NCBI GenBank assembly: GCA_030434875.1
Contig: JAUISW010000001.1
Location: 3,233,501 to 3,297,500 of the forward strand
DNA length: 64,000 bases
Origin: Lachnospiraceae bacterium C1.1
Lineage (GTDB): Bacteria; Bacillota; Clostridia; Lachnospirales; Lachnospiraceae
Reading direction: 5' to 3'
Part shown: in pieces, positions 8,400 through 17,684 of the stretch
Numbering within the stretch: position 1 is the stretch's first letter
How the letters are laid out: the number at the start of each line of letters is the position of its first letter
Made by a program: the position numbers and the translations under genes
Notes under the pieces: generated by a model
What the model was told of the DNA's origin: nothing
The model's input: the letters and a program-made list of their open reading frames with translations, nothing else
The model's database searches: none

Positions 8400-9833
8400 T
8401 CATTCAATGACATTCATATAACTGTAATCACGTCTTATTTCAAATTTTCTGCCGGATCTGTCCCTGAATTTCAGATCTGCCTCAAGATATTCAAAACACC
8501 CATCCATTCTGAAATGCGAATTTCCGGCTTTGGTTCTCATATTCATCTCAATAACATCCATGGCACGCATGGCTTTCTTTTTCTGACCTGTGGTCATAAG
8601 CAAAAGTAAAAGATAATCCCTGTAAGACATTCCCACCGAAGAACTTTTACCTTTTTCTGTCATAAATAAAGGTATCCCGAGAACTGTTTTGATATTCCAG
8701 TCTTTTTCAGATTTCACCAAAGCAACCCTGCCTCCACCGAGTAATACCCTTACGTCTACGACCGCCTCGGCAAATCCCCAGCTTACAAGTATCATATTTG
8801 TCAGGGCTTCCTCTATATCAACATGCAGCAGCAAAGCCACGACGGCTGCTATAGGCAGAGCCGTCGCTTTAGCCTGCGCCTGCTTTCCTGAGTCCTTAAA
8901 AACTGCCATTGTATCCGCTGCTTCTCTTATAAAAAAGAGTTTCGTCACTGTCTCGCGCAGATTTGCAGCATCTGTATTCTTACCGTTTATGATATATTCA
9001 AGTTCGTAATTACAGCTGCTGTGTCCCAGATCCTTTGTAAAATCAGAGCATTTCCAAAGCAGATACTGCTCAAAGAGTCTTTCATTTAAGAAATCATTTG
9101 GATTATAATCCGGTCTTACAAGACCTATTCCTGTTTTGTTTTCCCGATAAGATGCAAGCCCTTTAAGCTGCAGTTCTGTTTCCTTAGGACTAAAGAATCC
9201 CCCGTAAACAATATTTGCTATATTTCCCCTTCTTTTATCAAATACCTTTTTAAGCTTGTTTCCTTTTGATCCGAGGTCAGCATCCTTAAGCTCTTCGCGG
9301 ATCTTTTCCCGTCTTTTTTCAACATCCTCCTTCTTAATTCCGCTGCCCTCGTATTCTTTCTTAAGCTCAAGTGCTCTTTCAGCAATCCCAACACCGTAGC
9401 GGTTTTTTACAGCCTCTATTGCCTGCCGCTTAAACACGCTTCCGGCATTATCTGTCGCGTAAGAGGGATTGGCGATTTCTGCTCCTTTAAGCTTTAAGCC
9501 ATATATTTCTCCACTTCCCGGGGATATGATCCCCTTGGAAGGTCTGACATTATATCCTATATATTCTTTTAAATGATCTCTCGTTTCTGTTAACGACGAG
9601 CTTGAATTTCCATAAGAGGAATCAATAAAAAGCAGATCATATTCCTTAAGCAGTTCACGGTTGTATTCAGCGAAAATGGACTCAAGCCCCATCCTGCTTA
9701 TCATTTCAATTCTCATTTTTTCTGTGCTGTAACGGGCGCTTTCAACTGTCATAAAAATCAATGACATGATTATTCCCATGATCAGGCTTAAAAAAACCGT
9801 AACCGATCCTCTGAATTTCATCCTGCTTTTCAT
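8400..9833 (-). CDS. DUF5702-type pilus-associated protein
   Basis: This 477-residue protein begins with a pilin-like membrane segment, GSVTVFLSLIMGIIMSLIFM, preceded by basic residues; the rest appears extracytoplasmic with charged helical stretches. The layout matches DUF5702 proteins found in Tad loci of Lachnospiraceae, whose function is not known. They resemble TadG in having one N-terminal anchor and a large outer domain. The start is not certain: GAGGAG abuts the first ATG, while the ATG four codons later lies 12 bases from it. It follows the Flp pilin gene directly. Confidence 0.75.
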   Translation of the reverse strand: MKSRMKFRGSVTVFLSLIMGIIMSLIFMTVESARYSTEKMRIEMISRMGLESIFAEYNRELLKEYDLLFIDSSYGNSSSSLTETRDHLKEYIGYNVRPSKGIISPGSGEIYGLKLKGAEIANPSYATDNAGSVFKRQAIEAVKNRYGVGIAERALELKKEYEGSGIKKEDVEKRREKIREELKDADLGSKGNKLKKVFDKRRGNIANIVYGGFFSPKETELQLKGLASYRENKTGIGLVRPDYNPNDFLNERLFEQYLLWKCSDFTKDLGHSSCNYELEYIINGKNTDAANLRETVTKLFFIREAADTMAVFKDSGKQAQAKATALPIAAVVALLLHVDIEEALTNMILVSWGFAEAVVDVRVLLGGGRVALVKSEKDWNIKTVLGIPLFMTEKGKSSSVGMSYRDYLLLLLMTTGQKKKAMRAMDVIEMNMRTKAGNSHFRMDGCFEYLEADLKFRDRSGRKFEIRRDYSYMNVIE

Positions 9834-9849
9834 CTCCTCTCTTACTGAT

Positions 9850-10023
9850 TTAACCGATAATAGATGTTGAATCAGTTGTTATCTTCTTTAATGCCTTCTC
9901 AACTACAGGCTTAATAGCCTTCTTGAAGAGAGTTACTAAGAGAACCAGCACTACGATAATAAGTACTACTTCAACTGTACCCATGGCATCTTCTTCTTTA
10001 AGAAATCTTCTGAACACTTTCAT
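9850..10023 (-). CDS. flp: Flp1-type type IVb pilin (57 residues)
   Basis: This small gene encodes the probable major pilin. The protein begins MKVFRRFLKEEDAMGT, then VEVVLIIVVLVLLVTLF as the single hydrophobic segment, then a helical tail ending TSIIG. A G-T-V-E motif at the start of the hydrophobic part is the processing and assembly signal of Flp1 pilins: cleavage is expected near M14-G15. AAAGGAGG lies only two bases before the ATG at 10023; GTG at codon 3 (10017) is eight bases away and may be the real start. It sits between tadC and the DUF5702 gene. Confidence 0.9.
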   Translation of the reverse strand: MKVFRRFLKEEDAMGTVEVVLIIVVLVLLVTLFKKAIKPVVEKALKKITTDSTSIIG

Positions 10024-10052
10024 CACCTCCTTTCAATGGCGTTTTCAAATAT

Positions 10053-11504
10053 TTATGCGAAAGTTATTATCGAAGGGACCACAACTACCACAAGGACTAT
10101 CATGAGCATCATACCCATCGGCAGCAGAAGCCTTGTTCCGGCCTCCTCGCCTTTCCTCCTTGCAATTGCCTTTCTGTCTTCAAAGGCATCTTTTGTCTCA
10201 TATTCGAGAATATTTAAAAGTCCCGACGAACCTTTCTTCAAATTCTGACTCAGAAGCGATCCGAGCTTATTAAATCTTGGAGACGCACTCCTGCTTCCAA
10301 AGTCCTGATACGCAGCCATTTCGCTTTTTCCGCTCTTCATCTGCCTTACTGCAACGAGCATTTCTTCATAGGCATATCGTTCAGGGCACTTTCCCCTGAC
10401 CTTGTCTTTTTCATAATCAAGAGCTGTTTTTTCAAAAGCTCCTCTTATCGTCATACCTGCGCTGAGTAAAAGTGTCAGGCGGCTTACGATCTCCGGATAG
10501 TCCTCCGACATCAGAGCATCTCTTTTTTCAACAGCCTTCTTAACCTCATCATCTCTCAGGTGAAAAATGACAAATGCTGCCACAATTCCCAGGATAAATA
10601 CTGTCATTCCGGCGTTGCTCTCAGGATGGCTGTAGCTTACGCTTTTGCCCTCTACTTCGTCAGGGAGCACTATCGAATCCGAAGATATCCCCGCCATATC
10701 ATTGGCTTTTATCGCCCTTTTTACAGCTGCTTTAAGCGCCTCCTCAGGACTCATTTCCCTGGGATATACCTTTAGCGGAATGACCAGTTCATCATGTTCC
10801 CCGTAATAGTCCAGCGCCGCAGTAAGCTCTATCTCTGCACCATCCTTTTCAAAAAAATCCTCATCAATGACGCCATAGCTGTCCATGATGTTGTAATCAC
10901 TGCTGTACCAGCTTATCTCTATCGGATAATTTTCATATTTAAGCGGCAAAGAAAGGTCATGATCCACCTTTTTAAGCGATTCATTTTCTCCGACTATAAT
11001 TTCCGGAAGAATCTTTTTTAATTCCTGAAAAGCTTTCTTCAATTCCTCCGGATCGTATCGCCTCTCCGATATCTCGATTTCTGAATTCTTTTCAGCCGTT
11101 TTACCATCTACGAATATATCAAGACTTTCTGTCCTCACGCCTTCTCCAAAGCTGTTTCTCTTAAATTCAAGGCTTTCCACCGCCTTTCCGGCATCTCCGC
11201 TATTAAGAGCAAGTATCAGTGCCAGAATATTTCCGGCAAAAATAATTATCAGAAATTCCGAAATCTTTTTTATCCTGTAATCTCTGACCAGATCCCCGGC
11301 CTTACCCGTGGGATGCAGGAGTTTTTGCTGTCTCAGCATATCTCTGCTTACCGTTGGAGCCTTAAATTTATCTATATAGGCAGCCGCACGGTAAAATATC
11401 AGCTCGATCCTGCTGCCTTTTTTTTCTGTTTCTGTATTTCTGCTGACTATAAAAACCATGCAAAAGGCGATCAGCATTAAAATATTTATAATAACGATCT
11501 GCAT
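10053..11504 (-). CDS. tadC: TadC-like pilus platform protein with inserted outer domain
   Basis: The C-terminal half (about 315-480) has the T2SSF fold of Tad platform proteins: SEDYPEIVSRLTLLLSAGMTIRGAFE followed by hydrophobic segments ending MMLMIVLVVVVVP. The N-terminal half is unusual. Between a membrane segment near residue 85 and another near 310 lies about 200 residues, charged and extracytoplasmic by topology, including YPIEISWYSSDYNIMDSYGV and LTAALDYYG, the pattern of atrophied bacterial Ig-like domains. Ordinary TadC lacks this. The ATG is chosen over an in-frame GTG two codons upstream since GAGG lies seven bases before it. Confidence 0.85.
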   Translation of the reverse strand: MQIVIINILMLIAFCMVFIVSRNTETEKKGSRIELIFYRAAAYIDKFKAPTVSRDMLRQQKLLHPTGKAGDLVRDYRIKKISEFLIIIFAGNILALILALNSGDAGKAVESLEFKRNSFGEGVRTESLDIFVDGKTAEKNSEIEISERRYDPEELKKAFQELKKILPEIIVGENESLKKVDHDLSLPLKYENYPIEISWYSSDYNIMDSYGVIDEDFFEKDGAEIELTAALDYYGEHDELVIPLKVYPREMSPEEALKAAVKRAIKANDMAGISSDSIVLPDEVEGKSVSYSHPESNAGMTVFILGIVAAFVIFHLRDDEVKKAVEKRDALMSEDYPEIVSRLTLLLSAGMTIRGAFEKTALDYEKDKVRGKCPERYAYEEMLVAVRQMKSGKSEMAAYQDFGSRSASPRFNKLGSLLSQNLKKGSSGLLNILEYETKDAFEDRKAIARRKGEEAGTRLLLPMGMMLMIVLVVVVVPSIITFA

Positions 11505-11506
11505 GA

Positions 11507-12244
11507 TCACACCTCGATATCTACGATTTTTTCAGATATGATCAGCGCTGCCGCATACACTATGATGCACGCCGTCATTATGATATTTCCCCTCAGATTG
11601 TGATAAAGCACTTCGGAAATATCCGGTGAGCTCAAAGATGAATAAATAACAATTCCAAAGGGCACTATGTCCATTATCCGGCTCTCATATTTTTTTGCGC
11701 TGATAACAGTTTCTATTTCCCTGCTCACTTCCATTTTGTCTCCGATCATTCTGACGGCGCGGTTTATGATCCCGTTCATATTTCCGCCGCTTCGTTTTGC
11801 TACCGAAAATATTCCGGCAAACTCTCTGATATCATCTATTCCGCTTCTCTCACCCAGGTCATTTAGTATCTTCTCCAGGCTTTCATTTGAGCGGAGACGC
11901 CGCATCATTACCTTTAATTCGATAGAAATATAGGCGTCAGAGCCATACATCTGCTCCATATCATGTGCAGCCTCCACAAAGGCATTCTCAACGGAATAAC
12001 CTGCATTAAGCGCTGACTGTACGGAAAGTATCGCTTCTCTGAACTCTATTGACAGTTCTCTTTTTCTCTTTTCGATACAGCTTTTCCGCTTAAATTTTAT
12101 ATAGAAATAAACCAGCGGCAGCATCAGAAAAAATGCTATAAAGCTTCTGTAAAAAGCCCATGCCGTAAGTGCTGTGATCGCAATCCCGATCATTATATTT
12201 ACAGCCAGCTCAGTCTTCGAAAAATGATATTCCCTGTAATTCAT
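11507..12244 (-). CDS. tadB: TadB-like pilus platform protein
   Basis: This 245-residue inner-membrane platform protein has the T2SSF motif EFREAILSVQSALNAGYSVENAF and EFAGIFSVAKRSGGNM. Two membrane segments lie near the N-terminus and two near the C-terminus. With TadC it forms the membrane base on which the TadA ATPase drives pilin extrusion. Its ATG overlaps the tadA stop (ATGA), and tadC begins right after its stop, so synthesis of the three is coupled. Confidence 0.92.
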   Translation of the reverse strand: MNYREYHFSKTELAVNIMIGIAITALTAWAFYRSFIAFFLMLPLVYFYIKFKRKSCIEKRKRELSIEFREAILSVQSALNAGYSVENAFVEAAHDMEQMYGSDAYISIELKVMMRRLRSNESLEKILNDLGERSGIDDIREFAGIFSVAKRSGGNMNGIINRAVRMIGDKMEVSREIETVISAKKYESRIMDIVPFGIVIYSSLSSPDISEVLYHNLRGNIIMTACIIVYAAALIISEKIVDIEV

Positions 12245-13434
12245 AAAAGTCCGCTCCGTTCAAGTTTCATCTTTGACCGCAGTTCATTTACTTTTTTCAG
12301 ACTATGTCCGTCAAACTTAAATATGGGTTCAGTCACCACTTCTCCGTCCTCAAAACCCCTTATCTCGGTAATCTCAAGAACTTTTCGGCTTTTATCCCGG
12401 AGTCGTCCCAGATGTATAATTATGTCAACCGCAGATGCAATCTGTCTTCTGATAGCAGACAACGGAAGTTCCATTCCACTCATGAGAACCATCATCTCAA
12501 GCCTTGAAATCATATCGTGTGCACTGTTGGCATGTCCTGTAGACAGGGAGCCGTCGTGTCCTGTATTCGCTGCCTGCAGGAAGTCAAATGCAGCTCCGTC
12601 CCGGACCTCTCCAACTATGATCCTGTCAGGCCGCATGCGCAGGCTGCTCTTGATAAGGTCTCGGATGCTGATACCTGCGCAACCTTCTGCATTGGCATTT
12701 CTGGTCTCCAGCCTTACGAGATTGGGAATGCCGTTTATCTGTAATTCTGCTGAATCTTCGATTGTAATTATTCGTGTTTCTTTTGGAATAAACTGTGAAA
12801 GTGCATTTAGAAATGTTGTTTTACCTGAGCCTGTTCCGCCTGATACAAAGATATTGTAACCTGCTATAACAAGCTTTTTGACAAAATCTGCTGCCTCAGT
12901 TGTAATGGCACCGAAGCTGATGAGATCATCCATTTCAATAGGATGCTCCGGAAATCGTCTGATAGTAAGGATCGGCCCGTTAAGTGCCACCGGATCCAAA
13001 ACCACGTTTACTCTTGATCCATTTTCCAGTCTTGCATCGACGATCGGCGATGCCTCATTTACGACCCTGTTGGAATAGGCGGCGATCTGCTGTACCACAT
13101 CGTTTAATTCTTCTTTAGATTCGAAATTTTTATCCCATTTAAAAAGGCCTCCGCCCTTTTCGATAAAAATTCCGCCTGTTCCGTTGACCATTATTTCCGT
13201 TACCGACGGATCATCGATCAGCTGCTGTATGACTCCTTTTTTTCTTATGGAATCAAAAAGATCTGTTCTCAGCCGGATCTTATCCCTCAGCGGAATATAG
13301 CTCTCCGTGGTCTCATTAAGAATACATTCATTGATTATCTCCTCCATTTCCTCATCCGAAACTTCTCTTGATAAGTCTATTTTTAAAAGAATTTCATCAT
13401 GAAGTTTTTCTTTAAGCTTTTTTAAATCCCTCAT
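12241..13434 (-). CDS. tadA: TadA/CpaF pilus assembly ATPase
   Basis: TadA is the hexameric secretion ATPase that powers Flp pilus assembly. The Walker A motif GGTGSGKTT is at residues 199-207. The Asp box ITIEDSAELQ is at about 223-232, Walker B in DRIIVGEVRDG at about 270-280, and the His box STGHANS follows. The length of 397 residues is normal for the Firmicutes form. It overlaps tadZ upstream and tadB downstream by four bases each. Confidence 0.97.
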   Translation of the reverse strand: MRDLKKLKEKLHDEILLKIDLSREVSDEEMEEIINECILNETTESYIPLRDKIRLRTDLFDSIRKKGVIQQLIDDPSVTEIMVNGTGGIFIEKGGGLFKWDKNFESKEELNDVVQQIAAYSNRVVNEASPIVDARLENGSRVNVVLDPVALNGPILTIRRFPEHPIEMDDLISFGAITTEAADFVKKLVIAGYNIFVSGGTGSGKTTFLNALSQFIPKETRIITIEDSAELQINGIPNLVRLETRNANAEGCAGISIRDLIKSSLRMRPDRIIVGEVRDGAAFDFLQAANTGHDGSLSTGHANSAHDMISRLEMMVLMSGMELPLSAIRRQIASAVDIIIHLGRLRDKSRKVLEITEIRGFEDGEVVTEPIFKFDGHSLKKVNELRSKMKLERSGLL

Positions 13435-14459
13435 GCAATAGCTCCTATCAAAGATCTCTCTCCGGACTTTTGTCCTTTTCCAAGAAGCATCATTGCATAA
13501 CGCCTGAGCTTGCTGTCATCATTTTCCAATAAAGGATTTTCTGCGCTATTAAATTTGGGTATTATTACTTTTTCCATTTTCTCGAGCAGGTCTTCGCTAT
13601 CTAAAATTCTTAGAATAGCTTCAAACTGCTCTATTTTTGCCCTTGAAAATTCGTCATCCAGCATCGGCACAAAGAGTCTGCCGCAGGCTCTGAAAACATT
13701 CATGCTTTCTTCCGCCCATGAACCAAAATCAATTATAACGCTATCATAACCGCAATCCGTCAGTTCCTTAAAAAATCCCTGCCAGGTCATAGTATCCACA
13801 TTTTTTATATCCAACGGCGAAATAACGGGCGGAATAAAATCAAGCTTTCCTATTGTCTGAACCATTCCGGCCAGTTTGCAAGGGAAATTTGTTTTTTTCT
13901 GTCCTATATAAAAAAGAAGGTCTGAAAGATTCATCATGTAATTTTCTCCAAGAAGCTGATGAAACCCGGAATACTCCTCGAGATTAAGATAAAGTACTTT
14001 TTTCTCTTCAGCCAGCGCCTGTCCCATACTAAGTGCCAGGGATGTGGTTCCGCAGCGATGAACCGGGGAATAAAAGCCGATAAATTCTGTCGCTGAGCTT
14101 TTATCCAGCCTTAATACCGGGCTGCTCTTTTCAGAATAATGATCCATAACTTCTCTCATGATATTTTCGAGCGACTGATATTTAGATATAGATCGGTGTC
14201 CGTTTTTATCAGTTATCCCTCCGTTTTCCGAAAGCACCATAAGCTCATGTTTTGCGATCGCTTCAATCTCCTCATCCAGCTCGTCTTCTGATATCAGCAG
14301 GATATCCACGCTGTTTTCTTTAATGAAATTTTTCAGATATTCAATTTCTGTAAAGGAATGAACCTCCAACGGCATTGTCTTTCTTTCAAGAATGAAATTC
14401 ATCAGTCTGGTAACATACTCCTCATCCTTATCGCATATCGCCAACAAATTTTTCTTCAT
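13431..14459 (-). CDS. tadZ: TadZ/CpaE-like localisation protein with altered P-loop
   Basis: The N-terminal 110 residues look like a receiver-type fold without certain phosphorylation residues, followed by a ParA/MinD-like domain. TadZ/CpaE proteins place the pilus machine at its cell location. The expected P-loop (KGGxGKTT) reads SPVHRCGTTSLAL here, so the invariant lysines are missing. Later elements (VLYLNLEE and DSVIIDFGSW, the latter like Walker B) are kept. It probably binds nucleotide weakly or not at all. It overlaps tadA by four bases. Confidence 0.85.
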   Translation of the reverse strand: MKKNLLAICDKDEEYVTRLMNFILERKTMPLEVHSFTEIEYLKNFIKENSVDILLISEDELDEEIEAIAKHELMVLSENGGITDKNGHRSISKYQSLENIMREVMDHYSEKSSPVLRLDKSSATEFIGFYSPVHRCGTTSLALSMGQALAEEKKVLYLNLEEYSGFHQLLGENYMMNLSDLLFYIGQKKTNFPCKLAGMVQTIGKLDFIPPVISPLDIKNVDTMTWQGFFKELTDCGYDSVIIDFGSWAEESMNVFRACGRLFVPMLDDEFSRAKIEQFEAILRILDSEDLLEKMEKVIIPKFNSAENPLLENDDSKLRRYAMMLLGKGQKSGERSLIGAIA

Positions 14460-14469
14460 AAAATTTCTC

Positions 14470-14883
14470 CTATATTTTTACCGTAGATAAAATTCCTAAA
14501 CTAATAGGTATCGTCATCGGTATCTGCAGATCTTTCCATCTGCCTTTCCTGAATACCATCAGCAACATTATCACAACCGATGCGGCCGCGATCGGAACCA
14601 GGCTTGCCATGAGCATATCCCGGCCCAGAAACATACTGACAGCCATCAAAAATTTAATATCTCCGGCTCCTATCAGTCGAATTGAAAACATCGGATATAG
14701 CACCATAAAAACTAAAAATGCTGCTATCGCTGCATCTATTGTTCCAGCGGGTCCGAGACAAAATATATCAAGCATAAGCCCTGTCAGAAATCCCGTAAGC
14801 GACAATAGATTCTCAACTCTTCTATATCGCAGATCTGTGATCGAACCTGCGGCAAGAAGCCAGAAAAGAATAAATATTCTCAT
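14470..14883 (-). CDS. A24 family prepilin peptidase (first in locus)
   Basis: This is the first gene of the Tad operon. Catalytic aspartates lie in GSITDLRYRRV and in LIGAGDIKFL (GxGD motif). The protein is a short peptidase (137 residues) with about four or five membrane segments and without the methyltransferase domain of long type IV peptidases. The start is set at MRIFILFWLL, where GGAG lies six bases upstream; a TTG four codons earlier overlaps the ribosome site. The operon has two such peptidases, which may divide work between Flp and TadE-like substrates. Confidence 0.9.
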   Translation of the reverse strand: MRIFILFWLLAAGSITDLRYRRVENLLSLTGFLTGLMLDIFCLGPAGTIDAAIAAFLVFMVLYPMFSIRLIGAGDIKFLMAVSMFLGRDMLMASLVPIAAASVVIMLLMVFRKGRWKDLQIPMTIPISLGILSTVKI

Positions 14884-14960
14884 TCTTCTCTCCAAGTCTT
14901 TATTTAATTATTTCTTTGGAAAAATCTGCCGAACGGCAGCTCCTCGAATTGACAGATGCG

Positions 14961-14990
14961 AGTATAACACACCTTATTTTTGAATGTCAA
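14961..14990 (-). promoter_or_regulatory. Promoter of the Tad pilus operon
   Basis: TTGACA (14985-14990) and TATACT (14961-14966) are separated by 18 bases on the minus strand, about 80 bases before the first tad gene. In the leader, CTGCC-GTTC-GGCAG followed by ATTTTT (14921-14939) could act as a short attenuator. Confidence 0.75.
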
Positions 14991-15031
14991 TAGATTTTTT
15001 GAAATTTGTATATATTTTGGTGACATAATTG

Positions 15032-15178
15032 CAGGAATCCGCATTTACTGCGGGTTCCGTGTGATAAGTTAAAACAAGTGCCAAACAGGCCCGCAGCGCA
15101 GCTGAATTTAAATGGCCTGTTTGCATGACTTTGAGGCACAAAGTGGCGAAAAGTCATGTGTTTTGCTGTTTTATCACA
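15032..15178. repeat. Structured intergenic repeat, type A, copy 1
   Basis: This non-coding stretch is built of hairpins. Its start (GGAATCCGC near 15033, TGCGGGTTCC) is nearly the same as that of 22729. Next is a nested hairpin (15083-15122): outer stem AAACAGGCC/GGCCTGTTT, inner CAGC-gca-GCTG, then AATTTAAAT. Then CATGACTTT pairs with an AAAGTCATG arm. TGTGATAA near 15060 faces TTTTATCACA at 15169-15178. No open frame is present. It fills most of the gap between the Tad promoter and the DUF1294 gene. Confidence 0.75.
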
Positions 15179-15186
15179 AAAATGAT

Positions 15187-15240
15187 AAAATTATCGAGGA
15201 TTTGGGAGTAAAACTATCTCCTGAATACCTCGATAATTTT
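15187..15240. repeat. 13-bp inverted repeat before the DUF1294 gene
   Basis: AAAATTATCGAGG (15187-15199) and CCTCGATAATTTT (15228-15240) pair perfectly, with GGGAG/CTCCT pairing inside the loop. It ends 20 bases before the ATG, so it may lie in the 5' leader or act as a terminator for minus-strand transcripts (ATTTTATCATTTTT follows on that strand). Confidence 0.6.
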
Positions 15241-15260
15241 ATATTAAGGAAGAAAAGATA

Positions 15261-15533
15261 ATGCTAATTAAGATATTGATCGTATACCTATTGCTTATAA
15301 ACTTTGTCGCATTTACCTTGATGGCAATAGACAAAAACAGAGCTAAAAAACATGAGTGGAGAATAAAAGAGGCCACTTTATTTCTTTCAGCTATTATCGG
15401 TGGAAGCATTGGAGCTATCGCAGGTATGCAGGTATTTCGACACAAAACTAAACATTGGTATTTTGTAATTGGGATGCCTGCGATACTTATAATACACCTT
15501 ATTTTGACCTATTTGTTAGTCAGAAATATCTGA
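15261..15533 (+). CDS. DUF1294 small membrane protein
   Basis: This 90-residue membrane protein matches DUF1294: an N-terminal membrane helix with NFVAFTLMAIDKNRAKKHEWRIKEATL, then GGSIGAIAGMQVFRHKTKHWYFVIGMPA and a last helix. The family is widespread and of unknown function. AAGGA precedes the ATG by about nine bases. It is one of few plus-strand genes here and stands alone between the Tad promoter region and the chemotaxis receptor. Confidence 0.9.
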   Translation: MLIKILIVYLLLINFVAFTLMAIDKNRAKKHEWRIKEATLFLSAIIGGSIGAIAGMQVFRHKTKHWYFVIGMPAILIIHLILTYLLVRNI

Positions 15534-15594
15534 AGTAGGAACTTTGAGACGAACGGCGTAACAGGTGTAATCCGAACAATGCAACAGGCGAAAA

Positions 15595-17643
15595 TCACCC
15601 AATCGTAAATTTACCTAATTCGTCATTGATCGCTGCCGCTGAATCAGATACAGAATTGGCTGCATCCTCAACTCCTTTGGATTCATTGGCGATTTCGTGT
15701 GCACTCTCTGCTAGGGCAGTAACAGTTGCCGTAACTTCCTGCGAGCTTGCTGACTGCTGCTCTGAAATTGCTGCAACCGAAGCAGCAATATTATTGACCT
15801 CACCCATCATTCCTATCATATTTCGCATTACACCGGCTGCAGAATTCAAATCTTCAAAAATCTTATTAAAACTGGTTCCTGCCTTCGATACCGCCTCACT
15901 ATTCTCACCGATCGCATTTACACTGATCTGTGATTTATTCGAAAGATTCTGTATAAGCTGCGTTATCTCCATGATGATTGCGCTGATCTCTTTCGTAGCT
16001 TCCTGGCTGTTCAATGCCAGCTTTCCGATCTCATCAGCAACAACCGCAAAGCCTTTTCCTGCCTCGCCTGCCCTGGCTGCTTCTATGCTTGCATTAAGGG
16101 ACAGAAGGTTTGTCTGCTGCGAAATTGATTCTATCATCTTAACGATTTCCGTTATCTTATCCGCTGATTCTCCGACTGTTATAACAACATCATTCATCTC
16201 ATTCATCGACGTTGTTATAAGCTTCATGTTGTTCTGAACTGTGTCCATATCGTGATGTCCGACATCAGCCTGCTCAACTAGTTCAAGCATTGTTTCATTA
16301 GTATTGTTTCCACTGTCAGTAAGGTCTGAAACAGCATTCGCAAGCTGAGTCGCATTATTAGCCAGCTCACTTACTGCATTCGAAATATCATCCATGGTGT
16401 TCTGAATCTGACCCATTGACTCTGACTGCTCTTTAGCTTCTTCTGACATTCTGGCTGAAGCATCTCTTGAAGCTGAGGCATCTGCCTGCAGCTGATCTGA
16501 TTTTTCCTGTATAGAATGGATCGTAGCATTCATTATCTGAACATATTGCCCCATTTCTTTTGAGATCAGACCTATTTCATCACCTTTATCTGCCGGCATT
16601 ACAGTTGTAAAGTCTCCGCCCGAGATCTTCGTAATCCCTTCGGAAAGCCCATTTACAGGCCTTGTGATCACCTGATTTATTGTTACTGATATTACTACCG
16701 CGATAACAACAATAAGAACTACCAGCGCAACAATTGCAAGGGTCATAAATTTATTTGCTGAAGCTTCGACATCCTTTATCGGCACAGATGAAATAAGGGT
16801 CCAGCTTGTACCCTGGATAGGTGATGCAGCCAGATAGACTTTGCCGTATGACCCGCCCTTTGAAAGTGTTATTACATCAGTTGAACCACTGTCTACATAA
16901 GCTTTGATATTCTTTAAGTAGTCATTTCCTGCTTCTGATACCAACTGACCGTTAAGAGAAGTATCAACATAGGAAATAATATAATCTCCGGCAAGAATCA
17001 TAGACGCACCGGTCTTCATCGGTGTAAGTTCATTTACTCTGTCCTGAAGATCTGAGAGAAATACGTCTGTTGCACAAACACCAAATTCGCCATTATAGAA
17101 ATCATTCTGTCTTACGAAAGTTACGCAGAGTTCATTTGTTGCAGCATCAATATAAGGCTCTGTTTCTACGAAGGTTTCGTTTCCAATACCCGCCTGATAT
17201 CAGCCTCTTTCGGTAGGCTTCCAGGTCGGCTCCTGAACCGTATGATTCGCAAAAATATAACTTTCATCCGAAAAACCTATATAAAGCCCTGTATTTTTAA
17301 TGGCACTGTATTCTGCCGAAGGTTCGATATATTTAAGCAATGCGTCATGATCCTTAAAAGGAACCTGCTCCATTGTGTCACAATATTCTCCAAATTTTGC
17401 CGTCAGCATCTTAAATGCTGTTCCCAGCTCATACGCATTTGCATTTGTCTCTGCCTGCAGATCCATGCAGGAAACCTCAGTAATTGTCGCTTTTGCGTTA
17501 ACAGTAAGCAGAACTATGATCCCTATTACGCCCGCCATAATGATAGGCATAAGACAAAGAAGAAGTGTCGTACTTATGCTTCTCTTAACTTTCTTTTTGC
17601 GAATCTTTTTCTGATCCTTCATCTCTTTTTTGTCAGCTGCCAT
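15595..17643 (-). pseudogene. Methyl-accepting chemotaxis receptor interrupted by one TGA
   Basis: The frame is open for 682 codons except for one TGA at 17200-17202. It reads PTERG-stop-YQAG, where this receptor class normally has a tryptophan before Tyr, so a TGG to TGA change is the simplest reading. The parts are a basic N-terminus, membrane segment 1 (about 25-48), a dCache-type sensor, membrane segment 2 ([19 protein letters not shown]), HAMP, and a signalling domain with the conserved hairpin [26 protein letters not shown] precedes the ATG by seven bases. It is either a very young pseudogene, a sequencing error or a phase-variable site. Confidence 0.88.
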
Positions 17644-17684
17644 AGTTGAACCCCCCTTATAAGTGAAAATTAATCTTTCTACTT

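Noticed and set aside
17200..17202. TGA in the chemoreceptor as selenocysteine
   Set aside because: The position normally holds tryptophan in this receptor class, no catalytic role fits and no SECIS-like hairpin is obvious just after it.
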